This document shows, piece after piece, positions 16,002 to 24,338 of a stretch of DNA of 64,000 nt. Within the stretch, counting starts at the first letter, position 1. Every line of letters starts with the position of its first letter. The translations under genes and the position numbers were made by a program. The stretch is from Clostridia bacterium. GTDB lineage: Bacteria > Bacillota > Clostridia > Oscillospirales > CAG-272. The stretch covers positions 1 to 64,000 of the forward strand of contig JAFVYL010000007.1 of assembly GCA_017508665.1 (NCBI GenBank), written 5' to 3'. Under the pieces are notes generated by a model. That model saw only the letters and a program-made list of their open reading frames with translations. It did no database searches and was not told where the DNA came from.

Positions 16002-16691
16002 ATGGAAAACCTTTTGTCTAAGCAGATTGAAGAAATAGTAAAACAGGTTGTTGCCAGCATAGAGAAGGAGGAGAAGTGCGGTGGATGCGCTATCTGCAAG
16101 AGCCGTGAAGAGTGCTCGGACGGTCAGGTCCCCGTAGGCGTTTCCAACAGACACATTCATCTCTCCGAGGCAGACGTCGAAACACTTTTCGGCAAGGGAT
16201 ATAAGCTCACGCCCTTTAAGGATCTCTCCCAGCCCGGACAGTACGCGTGCAAGGAGACGCTTACCCTAATCGGTCCATCTCTCCGCCCCATAGAGAACGT
16301 GCGAGTTCTCGGCCCTACAAGAGGAAAGTCTCAGGTTGAAATATCGGCTACCGACTCTTACGTGCTTAAGGTAAAGCCGCCCGTACGTGAGTCCGGTAAT
16401 ACCGCAGGCTCTGCTCCTGTTATCATAGTAGGCCCTAAAGGTATCGTAGAGCTCAAGGAGGGCTGTATTATAGCCAACAGACACATACATATGTCACCGA
16501 GCGATGCGGCTACATTCGGAGTTAAGGATTGCGACTACGTCACCGTAGACGTTGACGGAAAGAGACGTACAAGATGGTTTGACGTTCAGGTCAGAGTCCA
16601 CAAGGACTTCAGACTTGAGATGCACGTTGACACCGATGATGCCAATGCTGCGGGAATCGGCAACGGCTCAAAGGTTAAGATCGTAAAATAA
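16002..16691 (+). CDS. pduL: Phosphate propanoyltransferase PduL
   Basis: A 229-residue BMC phosphotransacylase that converts propionyl-CoA and phosphate to propionyl-phosphate and free CoA. An N-terminal encapsulation helix (SKQIEEIVKQVVASIEK) is followed by the zinc histidines SNRHIHLS and ANRHIHMS and a final MHVDTDDANA block, the two-barrel PduL layout. Between targeting helix and catalytic core is an odd Cys-rich stretch (Cys26, 29, 32, 38; CGGCAIC) that could bind metal; I do not know it as a family constant. The product feeds AckA. The start follows AAAGAAAGGAAA. Confidence 0.93.
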   Translation: MENLLSKQIEEIVKQVVASIEKEEKCGGCAICKSREECSDGQVPVGVSNRHIHLSEADVETLFGKGYKLTPFKDLSQPGQYACKETLTLIGPSLRPIENVRVLGPTRGKSQVEISATDSYVLKVKPPVRESGNTAGSAPVIIVGPKGIVELKEGCIIANRHIHMSPSDAATFGVKDCDYVTVDVDGKRRTRWFDVQVRVHKDFRLEMHVDTDDANAAGIGNGSKVKIVK

Positions 16692-16710
16692 TCTATAAGG
16701 AGATAGAAAC

Positions 16711-16959
16711 ATGTTAAGAGGAATTATCAGAGGACATATCGTGTCCACAAGAAAGCAGGAATCCCTCGTTGGAAGCAAGTTCATGGAGGTTCAGCTCCTC
16801 AAGAACGGTGCTCTTACCGAAGAATTTATTATAGCTATCGACTCCGTAGGAGCGGGTATCGGTGAGACCGTTCTCATCACTACCGGTTCTTCCGCGAGAC
16901 TTGCGCTTCGTAATACATCGGCTCCCGCAGATGCAGTAATCGTAGGCATAGTAGATTGA
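16711..16959 (+). CDS. BMC-P pentameric vertex protein (EutN/CcmL family)
   Basis: An 82-residue EutN/CcmL protein that forms the pentamers closing the twelve shell vertices. Typical parts are the opening RGIIRGHIVSTRK, the central AIDSVGAGIGETVLIT and the end ADAVIVGIVD. A single copy in the operon is enough. The start follows AAGGAG, 20 bases after pduL. Confidence 0.93.
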   Translation: MLRGIIRGHIVSTRKQESLVGSKFMEVQLLKNGALTEEFIIAIDSVGAGIGETVLITTGSSARLALRNTSAPADAVIVGIVD

Positions 16960-16990
16960 TTTCCGCCAATTTTGGTTAAAACCGACGTTT

Positions 16991-17030
16991 TCTGCCTTGC
17001 TCGCAATATGTATATATTGCTTCGGGCAGA
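16991..17030. repeat. REP-like hairpin element (copy B)
   Basis: Outer stem TCTGCC / GGCAGA and inner stem GCAATAT / ATATTGC with GCTCG and CTTCGGG flanks. The same core recurs at 21679 and 21790. It lies in the 266-base gap between the vertex protein and pduS-like gene. Confidence 0.65.
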
Positions 17031-17225
17031 AGAACGCCAATTTTACCTCAAAATTCTTCGAAAATCAGAAATGTTAAATACAAATAACGTCGCTTTTCGC
17101 TAAAAATTAACGTTTGTGTTCGGGGTGGAATATCTCCAACAAACAACTGTAAAATTCCTTGTATATTGGGATTTTGCAAACAATACTTTTAAAAATAAGA
17201 TTAAATCTTAAGAAAGGAGGTAGCT

Positions 17226-18545
17226 ATGCACGAATTAAAGCAGGTAATGAAGGATGCCGGGCTTGTCGGTGACGGCGGAGCGGGTTTTCCCTCATATGCA
17301 AAGCTGGCAGAGGGAGCTGATACGCTTCTGATAAACGGTTCTGAGTGTGAGCCGCTCTTGTATACAGACTATATTCTTATGAAACGCGAGATGCCTATGA
17401 TCCTCGCGGGTATTCAGTCGGTAATCTGGAGTCTTGGAATAAAGAGAGCTCTGTTTTGTATTAAAGAGCATACGGCTGAGAGACTTTCACTCTCGGACGG
17501 TGACACTCTCGGATCGCATATAAACGTAAAGGTTATGCCTAACGTTTATCCTATAGGCGACGAGGTCAGTCTCATTTATCAGGCAACCGGCAGGATCATA
17601 AGGCCGGGTAATCTGCCGATATCAAAGGGTATCCTTGTTTACAACGTCGAGACTATGTACAATCTCGGCAAAGCAGTCAAATTCTTTGAGCCCGTAACTA
17701 TGAAGTGGCTCACCGTTGGCGGTGACGTAAAAGAACCGCTCGTTGTGCGTGTTCCGATAGGAATATCGGTGGCTGACCTCTTTGAAAGACTCGGTGTCGA
17801 GGTTGACAGCGAGCACGTCGTTATCGACGGCGGCCCTTCGATGGGTAAGATCATAAATCACAATATTGCCGAGGTTGGAAAGACGACAAAGGCACTCCTC
17901 GTTTTGCCCAAGTCATCACAGGCTGTGACAATGAAGCAGCTGAACAAAACTACCGCGGTAACAAGAGCGGAGACAGCATGCTGTCAATGCACGAGATGTA
18001 CCGATATGTGCCCGAGACATCTTCTCGGATATCCTCTCGAGCCGCACAAGATGGTAAGGACAGCTAAAGGCGCGGCGGTAGCTATGCCTAACATGGTGCT
18101 CAGCGCGACTTTGTGCTGCGGCTGTGGAATTTGCGAGACTCTCGCGTGCAGTCAGGGCATTTCCCCCAAGGCCGTGATAAATAATTACAAGGAATTGCTT
18201 GCTAAAAACAAGCTGAGATACGTTGCCGATTCTGACGTCACGGTGAGCGCGGAGAGAGAATACCGCATGGTGCCGTCTGAGAAATGGGCGCAGGACCTTG
18301 GAGTCAAGAGATTTGACAGAGTGGCAAGGTGGGGCGGTGAGCTCCGCGACTTCGACCGCGTAGAGCTTGCGCTCGGAAAATACATAGGCACACCGTCAAC
18401 ACCGTCGGTCAAGGACGGCATGATAGTGCAAGTCGGTGACATAGTGGCATCTGCATCGGCAGGCCTCTCTGTGCCTCAGCACGCATCGCTGCACGGCAGA
18501 GTGACGGTTACGGACAAGAAAATAATAATCGATAGGGTAGTATAG
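17226..18545 (+). CDS. pduS: PduS/RnfC-like flavo-iron-sulfur electron carrier
   Basis: A 439-residue RnfC/NqrF-like protein. The N-terminal NADH/FMN fold has GDGGAGFPSYAK and NGSECEPLL. A middle SLBB domain follows. Two ferredoxin-type [4Fe-4S] clusters come next (CQCTRCTDMCPRH near 257-267 and CCGCGICETLACSQG near 298-308). The C-terminal barrel-sandwich domain closes it. In B12 propanediol loci PduS reduces cobalamin; no B12 enzyme exists here, so its electrons must go elsewhere, perhaps to the Fe-S shell protein downstream and the activase. Stop and next start are almost joined. Confidence 0.9.
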   Translation: MHELKQVMKDAGLVGDGGAGFPSYAKLAEGADTLLINGSECEPLLYTDYILMKREMPMILAGIQSVIWSLGIKRALFCIKEHTAERLSLSDGDTLGSHINVKVMPNVYPIGDEVSLIYQATGRIIRPGNLPISKGILVYNVETMYNLGKAVKFFEPVTMKWLTVGGDVKEPLVVRVPIGISVADLFERLGVEVDSEHVVIDGGPSMGKIINHNIAEVGKTTKALLVLPKSSQAVTMKQLNKTTAVTRAETACCQCTRCTDMCPRHLLGYPLEPHKMVRTAKGAAVAMPNMVLSATLCCGCGICETLACSQGISPKAVINNYKELLAKNKLRYVADSDVTVSAEREYRMVPSEKWAQDLGVKRFDRVARWGGELRDFDRVELALGKYIGTPSTPSVKDGMIVQVGDIVASASAGLSVPQHASLHGRVTVTDKKIIIDRVV

Positions 18546-18546
18546 A

Positions 18547-19092
18547 ATGTATAAGGCAATAGGTGTAATAGAACTTAAGAGCATACCTAAGGGCGTTGAG
18601 GCGGCAGATGCGGCTCTCAAGAGTGCCGGTGTCGATATGGTATCGAGCCATCCCTCCTGCCCCGGAAAGTATGAGATAATATTATCCGGCTCTATATCCA
18701 ATATAACCGCGGCGGTCAGCCACGTTACCTCAAAATTCGAGGGCTTTGTGATCGACTCCGCAGTTATGGGTAGGATAGAGGAGCAGGTCATTTCCGCTCT
18801 GTTTGGTACTCACGCGGCAGAGAGAAGCGGCTCTCTCGGACTGATCGAGACCTACTCTGCGGCAAGTGCTATAAAGGCGGCAGATATAGCGGTAAAGACA
18901 GCCCGTGTAGAGATTTACGACCTCCGTGTATCGAGAGGTATGGGCGGTAAGGGAATTGTAATGCTCACCGGAGATATAGGTGACGTTACCGCGGCAGTTG
19001 AAGCGGGAGCGGATTACGCTCAGAAGGAAGCAATGCTTTCCTCTTATTCAATAATAGCCGCACCGCACGAAGACCTTTGGAATCAGATGTAA
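18547..19092 (+). CDS. pduT: BMC-T tandem-domain shell protein, PduT-like with pore cysteine
   Basis: A 181-residue protein of two BMC domains (about 1-90 and 95-181) forming a trimeric pseudohexamer. The first domain has the pore loop SHPSCPGKYE, whose cysteine (Cys38) sits where PduT binds a [4Fe-4S] cluster at the centre of the shell tile. Second domain opens with SLGLIETYSAASAIKAAD. It starts one base after the PduS-like gene's stop, so the two are made together, consistent with passing electrons across the shell. Confidence 0.9.
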   Translation: MYKAIGVIELKSIPKGVEAADAALKSAGVDMVSSHPSCPGKYEIILSGSISNITAAVSHVTSKFEGFVIDSAVMGRIEEQVISALFGTHAAERSGSLGLIETYSAASAIKAADIAVKTARVEIYDLRVSRGMGGKGIVMLTGDIGDVTAAVEAGADYAQKEAMLSSYSIIAAPHEDLWNQM

Positions 19093-19113
19093 GTCTTAAG
19101 GAGGTAATGTGAC

Positions 19114-21645
19114 ATGGAAAACATTAAGTTTGTAATAGAAAAGAGCGCAAGAATTCAGACTCTTATAGACACACTTTATGAAAAGATGCCCGAGATAGAG
19201 TCAGCTCGAGGTATTCTCGTTACCGAAAGCTACAAGCAGACCGAGCACTTGCCCATAATCAAGCGCAGAAGTGCGGCATTCGCTCACATTCTTGCGAATC
19301 TCCCCATAGTTATCAGAAAGGATGAGCTTATAGTCGGAAGCGCAACTGTTGCTCCTCGCGGATGTCAGGTGTTTCCCGAGTATTCTTACGAGTGGCTTGA
19401 GGCAGAGCTTGACACGGTATCTACCCGTGCGGCAGACCCGTTCTACGTAAGCGAGAAGACCAAGGCAGAGCTTCGCGCCATCTATCCTTGGTGGCACGGT
19501 AAGACCTGCTCCGATCTTGCAAAGGCAAATATGGCTCCCGAGGCTTACGCGGCATTCACGGAGCACAACGTCTTCACCCCCGGTAACTATTTCTACAACG
19601 GTATCGGACACGTTTGCGTTCAGTACGATAAGGTGCTGAAGATAGGCTATCGCGGTATTATTACCGAGGCTAAGGAGGCACTCGCAAAGCTTGATTTTGC
19701 CGATGCCGATTACGTACAGAAGACAAACTTCCTTGAGGCTGTCATAGAGAGCTGCGAGGCGGTTATTGAATATGCGAGAAGATACTCCAGACTTGCAAGG
19801 GATCTTGCCGGCAAGGAGACGAACCCCGACAGACGCCGTGAGCTTGAGGTGATCGCAAAGAACTGTGCTCACGTGCCCGAGTTTGGTGCTACCACCTTCC
19901 ACGAGGCTTGTCAGTCCTTCTGGTTTGTACAGCTTCTTCTCCAGATAGAGTCGAGCGGACATTCTATCTCTCCCGGACGCTTCGACAAATATATGTATCC
20001 CTACTACAAGGCGGATATTGATGCGGGTAAAATTACCAAAGAGCAGGCTCAGGAGCTTCTTGACTGTATCTGGGTAAAGTTCAACGATATAAACAAGGTC
20101 AGAGACGCCGTTTCCGCAGACGGATTTGCAGGCTACGGTATGTTCCAGAACCTTATCGTAGGCGGTCAGAATGAGCACGGAATGGACTCTACAAATGACC
20201 TCTCCTATATGTGTATTGAGGCGGCGATGCACGTGCCTCTTCCTCAGCCCTCTATCTCTATCAGAGTATGGAACGGCTCACCCGAGGATCTGCTTATCAA
20301 GGCGGCGGCCCTCACAAGACTCGGCACGGGTCTGCCCGCTTACTACAATGACGAAATAATTATCCCCTCTATTATGGCGCGCGGACTTACGCTTGAGGAT
20401 GCGCGTGACTACTGCATTATCGGTTGCGTTGAGCCTCAGAAGGGCGGAAAGACCGACGGCTGGCACGATGCGGCGTTCTTCAATATGTGCCGTCCTCTCG
20501 AGCTTGTATTCTCCTCGGGTATCGACAAGGGTAAGAGGATCGGTCCGAACACCGGTGACGTAGCAAAGTTCGAGACCTTTGAGGAGTTCTACAATGCATA
20601 CAAGACACAGCAGAGCTATATGATCAAGCTCCTTGTCAATGCAAACAACGCCATAGACGCGGCTCACGCAAAGCGTTGCCCCTTGCCATTCCAATCCTGT
20701 ATGGTAGATGACTGCATAGGCAGAGGTAAATCGCTCCAGGAGGGCGGTGCCGTGTATAACTTTACCGGTCCTCAGGGCTTTGGTATCGCAAACAATACAG
20801 ACGGACTTATCGCTATAAAGCAGCTTGTTTTCGATGAGAAAAAGGTTACCATGGCAGAGATGAGAGAAGCTCTGCGTGCAAACTTCGGATACGGAGTGCA
20901 GGGTGCGGCGGCAGAAAGACTGACCACCGAGATCGCGATCGAGCTTGCTAAAGAGGGACTTGAAATAAATCCCGCGGCAATAGAGACGATCTACAGAGAG
21001 GTTACCACAGCGTCGTCCATCGACGAGACTACTAAGGCAAGATACCGTGAGATAAAGAGACTTATCGACGAGACCTGTCCCAAGTACGGTAACGATATCT
21101 ATGAGGTAGATATGTTTGCGCGTGACGTTGCTAACACCTACACCAAAGAGGTAGAGAAGTACAAGAACGTGCGCGGCGGCATCTTCCAGGCTGGACTTTA
21201 TCCCGTATCTGCCAACGTTCCGCTCGGTGGCACTACAGGTGCGACTCCCGATGGACGTCTGGCATACACGCCTCTCGCTGACGGTATAGGCCCTGCATCG
21301 GGCAGAGACGTTAAGGGCCCGACGGCTACCGCAAACTCGGTTGCAAAGCTCGAGCAGTGCGTTGCATCCAACGGTACTCTTCTTAACCAAAAGTTCCACC
21401 CCTCGGCACTTGAGGGCATGAAGGGACTTAGTAAGTTCGTATCTCTGATCCGTTCTTACTTTGATCAGAAGGGTATGCACGTACAGTTCAACGTAGTAAC
21501 AAAGGAGACACTCCTTGACGCTCAGGCTCATCCCGAAAACTACAAGACTCTCGTAGTAAGAGTTGCAGGTTACAGCGCACTGTTTACTACTTTGTCGAAG
21601 TCGTTGCAGGATGATATTATCAACCGCACAGAACAAGGCTTCTGA
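19114..21645 (+). CDS. Glycyl-radical diol dehydratase (propanediol/glycerol type)
   Basis: An 843-residue glycyl-radical enzyme. The active-site motif GCVEPQ carries thiyl Cys438 and Glu440; the C-terminal loop RVAGYSA carries the glycyl radical at Gly819. GCVEP and the neighbouring DGWHD fit B12-independent dehydratases and not pyruvate formate-lyase. It removes water from 1,2-propanediol to give propionaldehyde; choline lyase also has GCVEP, but the aldolase and lack of ethanolamine-type genes argue for the diol. No encapsulation peptide extension is seen, unlike in its four partner enzymes. It starts after AAGGAGGTAATGTGAC. Confidence 0.93.
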   Translation: MENIKFVIEKSARIQTLIDTLYEKMPEIESARGILVTESYKQTEHLPIIKRRSAAFAHILANLPIVIRKDELIVGSATVAPRGCQVFPEYSYEWLEAELDTVSTRAADPFYVSEKTKAELRAIYPWWHGKTCSDLAKANMAPEAYAAFTEHNVFTPGNYFYNGIGHVCVQYDKVLKIGYRGIITEAKEALAKLDFADADYVQKTNFLEAVIESCEAVIEYARRYSRLARDLAGKETNPDRRRELEVIAKNCAHVPEFGATTFHEACQSFWFVQLLLQIESSGHSISPGRFDKYMYPYYKADIDAGKITKEQAQELLDCIWVKFNDINKVRDAVSADGFAGYGMFQNLIVGGQNEHGMDSTNDLSYMCIEAAMHVPLPQPSISIRVWNGSPEDLLIKAAALTRLGTGLPAYYNDEIIIPSIMARGLTLEDARDYCIIGCVEPQKGGKTDGWHDAAFFNMCRPLELVFSSGIDKGKRIGPNTGDVAKFETFEEFYNAYKTQQSYMIKLLVNANNAIDAAHAKRCPLPFQSCMVDDCIGRGKSLQEGGAVYNFTGPQGFGIANNTDGLIAIKQLVFDEKKVTMAEMREALRANFGYGVQGAAAERLTTEIAIELAKEGLEINPAAIETIYREVTTASSIDETTKARYREIKRLIDETCPKYGNDIYEVDMFARDVANTYTKEVEKYKNVRGGIFQAGLYPVSANVPLGGTTGATPDGRLAYTPLADGIGPASGRDVKGPTATANSVAKLEQCVASNGTLLNQKFHPSALEGMKGLSKFVSLIRSYFDQKGMHVQFNVVTKETLLDAQAHPENYKTLVVRVAGYSALFTTLSKSLQDDIINRTEQGF

Positions 21646-21678
21646 TTTGGCTTAGATATTTTGTGTATTTTCCGCCTT

Positions 21679-21721
21679 TTCGACCAAGGCTCGCAATAGG
21701 TAACTATTGCTTCGGGTCGAA
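21679..21721. repeat. REP-like hairpin element (copy C)
   Basis: Outer stem TTCGACC / GGTCGAA and inner stem GCAATAG / CTATTGC with CTCG before and CTTCGGG after. It is the best preserved copy. Confidence 0.75.
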
Positions 21722-21789
21722 CAAGACGAAAACTCCATCAAAATCTCATTGCCAAAGGCTTAGATGTTTTGCGTATTTTCCGCCTTTTT

Positions 21790-21826
21790 GATCAAGGCTC
21801 GCAATAGTCGTTCTATTGCTTCGGGA
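21790..21826. repeat. REP-like hairpin element (copy D)
   Basis: The inner stem GCAATAG / CTATTGC is perfect; the outer stem has decayed. It lies about 108 bases downstream of copy C with the same left flank. Confidence 0.7.
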
Positions 21827-21900
21827 TTCGGTTTGAATAATCTTCATCGAAATCTCGTCGGCATCTGTTACTAAAATACGGTTAAATTTGAGGTAAAAAT

Positions 21901-22677
21901 ATGGAAAGAAAGGGAAGGATCTTTAATATACAGCGCTTTTCGATACACGACGGCCCGGGTATAAGAACGATAGTGTTCTTCAAGGGGTGCTATATGCGTT
22001 GTGCTTGGTGCTGTAATCCGGAGTCGCAGAGATACGAGATAGAGACACTCGTAGAGGGCGGCAAGGAAAAGACGGTCGGCAAGGACGTTACCGTGGCGGA
22101 AATAATGCCTGAGATCCTTGCGGATCTTCCGTATTACCGACGTAGCGGCGGCGGTGTTACGCTATCGGGCGGTGAGGTGCTCGCTCAGGCAGATTTTGCC
22201 GCAGAGCTTCTACGCGCCTGCAAGGAAGCGGGACTTCATACCGCTATAGAATCGAGCGCAAACGCTCCATACTCGGATATAGAAAAGCTACTCCCGTATC
22301 TTGACTTATATCTTATGGATATCAAGCACATGGATTCGGCAAAGCACAAGGAATACACAGGCTCGGGCAACGAGCGTATTCTCGAAAATGCAAGACGTGT
22401 GGCAAAGAGCGGAGTAGAGCTCATCATCAGAACGCCCGTTATACCCACGTTCAACGATTCCGAGCGTGATATCAAGGCGATAGCGGACTTTGCGCGCAGT
22501 CTCGGAGGCGCACGCGAGTACCACCTTTTGCCGTATCACAGACTCGGCATAGACAAGTATGCGGGGCTCGGCAGAGTGTACTCTCTCCCAGAGATTACGC
22601 CTCCCACAAAGGAGAAAATGGAGTATCTCCTCTCTGTAGCGGAGACTTCGGGACTTAAGTGTCAGATTGGCGGTTAA
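21901..22677 (+). CDS. Glycyl-radical enzyme activase (radical SAM), short form
   Basis: A 258-residue radical SAM enzyme with CxxxCxxC at Cys30, Cys34 and Cys37 (GCYMRCAWCC), the GGE-like SGGEVL motif and the GIRTIVFFKGC opening of the activase family. It makes the glycyl radical on the dehydratase. Most activases other than that of pyruvate formate-lyase carry a ferredoxin-like insert with eight cysteines right after the CxxxCxxC loop; here there is none (next residues NPESQRYEIE), so the enzyme has one cluster only. Its electron donor must be separate. Confidence 0.9.
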   Translation: MERKGRIFNIQRFSIHDGPGIRTIVFFKGCYMRCAWCCNPESQRYEIETLVEGGKEKTVGKDVTVAEIMPEILADLPYYRRSGGGVTLSGGEVLAQADFAAELLRACKEAGLHTAIESSANAPYSDIEKLLPYLDLYLMDIKHMDSAKHKEYTGSGNERILENARRVAKSGVELIIRTPVIPTFNDSERDIKAIADFARSLGGAREYHLLPYHRLGIDKYAGLGRVYSLPEITPPTKEKMEYLLSVAETSGLKCQIGG

Positions 22678-22737
22678 GTTAAAAATAGATAATAGACAAT
22701 ATTTTAGCAACTTTTGTTTACATATTTCGGAGGAAAA

Positions 22738-23097
22738 ATGGAACTTAGAGAAAAAATGAGAATAGTTCAGGAGCTTGTACCCGGTAAACAGGTGACTCTT
22801 TGCCACATTATTGCAAATCCCGATGACGTGCTTTACACAAAGCTCGGTCTTGATCCTAAGACGGATTATACCCGTTCCGCAATAGGCGTACTTACTATAT
22901 CGCCTGCGGAGAGCGCAGTTATTGCGGCTGATATTGCTATCAAGTCCTCGGGCGCAGAGATCGGCTTCGTGGACAGATTCACAGGTACACTCATAATTTC
23001 CGGCAGCGTATCTTCTGTAGAATCCGCGTTCACAGCTATCAGAGAGTACGTTATAAATAAGCTCGGATATACCTGCTGTGAGCTGACCAGGACTTAA
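22738..23097 (+). CDS. pduU: PduU/EutS-type permuted BMC-H shell protein
   Basis: A 119-residue permuted BMC domain: an N-terminal segment (VPGKQVTLCHIIANP) precedes the regular BMC core (SAIGVLTISPAESAVIAADIAIKSS). Family members have a small beta-barrel over the pore. I start it at ATG 22738, after CGGAGG, not at an earlier in-frame codon without a ribosome site. It is followed after three bases by the GTPase gene. Confidence 0.88.
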   Translation: MELREKMRIVQELVPGKQVTLCHIIANPDDVLYTKLGLDPKTDYTRSAIGVLTISPAESAVIAADIAIKSSGAEIGFVDRFTGTLIISGSVSSVESAFTAIREYVINKLGYTCCELTRT

Positions 23098-23100
23098 GAT

Positions 23101-23550
23101 ATGAAGAAAATAATACTTATCGGCAGAGTGGCGGCAGGCAAGACTACGCTGACTCAGGCGATTCGAGGCGAGGAGATAAAGTATTTCAAGACACAGTACG
23201 TAAACTATCTTGATACCGTGATCGACACGCCCGGTGAGTACACAGAGCTCAGACAGACAAGCGGAGCTCTCGCGCTTTATTCCTATGAGGCGGACGTAGT
23301 CGGACTCGTCCTCAGCGCAAACGAGCCGTATTCCATCTTCTCCCCTTGCATCACCAGCCTTGTCAATCGCGAGGTGGTAGGTATCATTTCGGGTATAGAC
23401 AAGCCCGATGCCAACGTAGAGAGAGTCGAGAGATGGCTCAGACTTGCAGGCTGTAAGAAAATATTCCCCCTCAGCGCCGTGACGGGCGAGGGCATAGATA
23501 AGCTCCTCGATTATCTTAACGAGGATGACCAAAAGGAGAATTCAAAATGA
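23101..23550 (+). CDS. EutP/PduV-type GTPase
   Basis: A 149-residue P-loop protein: Walker A GRVAAGKTT (8-16), a DTPGEY switch near residue 43, and GIDKPD in place of NKxD. EutP/PduV proteins go with BMC loci; PduV has been linked to microcompartment movement on filaments, while others suggest a kinase role. Its position right before the ParA gene, overlapping it by ATGA, favours a role in placing or inheriting the compartment. Confidence 0.88.
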   Translation: MKKIILIGRVAAGKTTLTQAIRGEEIKYFKTQYVNYLDTVIDTPGEYTELRQTSGALALYSYEADVVGLVLSANEPYSIFSPCITSLVNREVVGIISGIDKPDANVERVERWLRLAGCKKIFPLSAVTGEGIDKLLDYLNEDDQKENSK

Positions 23551-24338
23551 GCAGAACAACCGTTATAGCTTTCGCCAATAACAAGGGCGGAAGCGGCAAG
23601 ACCACCACGTGCTCCAACGTAGGCCTTGCGATGGCAAAAGCCGGAAAGAAAGTATTGCTTATAGACGGCGATATGCAAATGAATCTCACTCTTTCGTTTT
23701 TTGACGAGGAGAGAGCACTCGGCTTTTCCACTGACGAGAAAAATATACATACCGCGATAAAGGCAGAGAGAGATCTTTCCGACTTTGTCGTAAGCACCGA
23801 GTATCCGAATCTTGATATGATCCCCTCGACCTCTCTTATGAGCTCCATTGAGTACGATCTTTTCACAAAATGGCAGAGAGAATATATACTTAAAAAGTGC
23901 CTATCTCCCATTCTTGCCCGCGGCTATTACGACTTCGTCTTGATAGATGCGCCTCCGACACTTGGCGGCTGGGTAATGAACGTGCTGACTGTGAGTGACT
24001 TTGTGATCATACCCGTTGAGGCGAGCCCGTGGGGACTTTTCGGCCTTGCAAATATGTTTGACTTCATATCTCAGGTCAAGAATCTTAACCCGAGACTCGA
24101 GGTTATGGGCATAGCTATAACCAAGGCAGACGAGAGAAAGAGCTACTTCAAGCAGACACACGAGACTCTCAAGGAGTTTGAAGCCGCAAGACTTTTCAAC
24201 ACATATATAAGAATAGATTCCGCAGTAGAGTGGGCGCAGGACAACAGCCAGCCTGTTGTTGCGTATAAGAGATATTCACGAAGCGCTATTGAATACACAA
24301 AGCTTGCAAAGGAGATAATTGAGTATGCCGGTAGGTAA
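23547..24338 (+). CDS. ParA/McdA-like ATPase of the BMC operon
   Basis: A 263-residue ParA-family ATPase. It has the deviant Walker A KGGSGKTTT (residues 13-21, with signature Lys13), switch Asp42 in LLIDGDMQ, and the Walker B DAPP. It has no helix-turn-helix, so it belongs to the type used for cargo positioning on the nucleoid (ParA, McdA, PpfA) and not to the plasmid Par class with an operator-binding domain. No plasmid replication gene or parS site is seen. It is translationally coupled to the GTPase before and overlaps by 14 bases the small protein after. A cargo-positioning role for the microcompartment is inferred. Confidence 0.85.
   Translation: MSRTTVIAFANNKGGSGKTTTCSNVGLAMAKAGKKVLLIDGDMQMNLTLSFFDEERALGFSTDEKNIHTAIKAERDLSDFVVSTEYPNLDMIPSTSLMSSIEYDLFTKWQREYILKKCLSPILARGYYDFVLIDAPPTLGGWVMNVLTVSDFVIIPVEASPWGLFGLANMFDFISQVKNLNPRLEVMGIAITKADERKSYFKQTHETLKEFEAARLFNTYIRIDSAVEWAQDNSQPVVAYKRYSRSAIEYTKLAKEIIEYAGR

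Larger units (their letters stand above)
21646..21900 (+). other. Gap between dehydratase and activase holding two REP-like units
   Basis: 255 bases without a gene. Two direct repeats of about 108 bases start at 21649 and 21757 (GGCTTAGATATTTTG / GGCTTAGATGTTTTG), each with the REP-like hairpin described separately. A weak AT-rich leader precedes the activase start; there is no obvious ribosome site other than GAGGTAAAAAT. Confidence 0.6.

Noticed and set aside
20278..21636. 452-residue minus-strand ORF opposite the dehydratase gene
   Set aside because: Antisense shadow produced by codon bias; the plus-strand protein has all catalytic motifs.
19114..21645. Choline trimethylamine-lyase (CutC)
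   Set aside because: GCVEP alone does not distinguish, but the fucose-type aldolase, PduT/PduS and absence of cut-type partners favour the diol dehydratase.
23547..24338. Plasmid or chromosomal ParA partition gene
   Set aside because: No ParB, parS-like sites or replication gene; it overlaps BMC genes on both sides.
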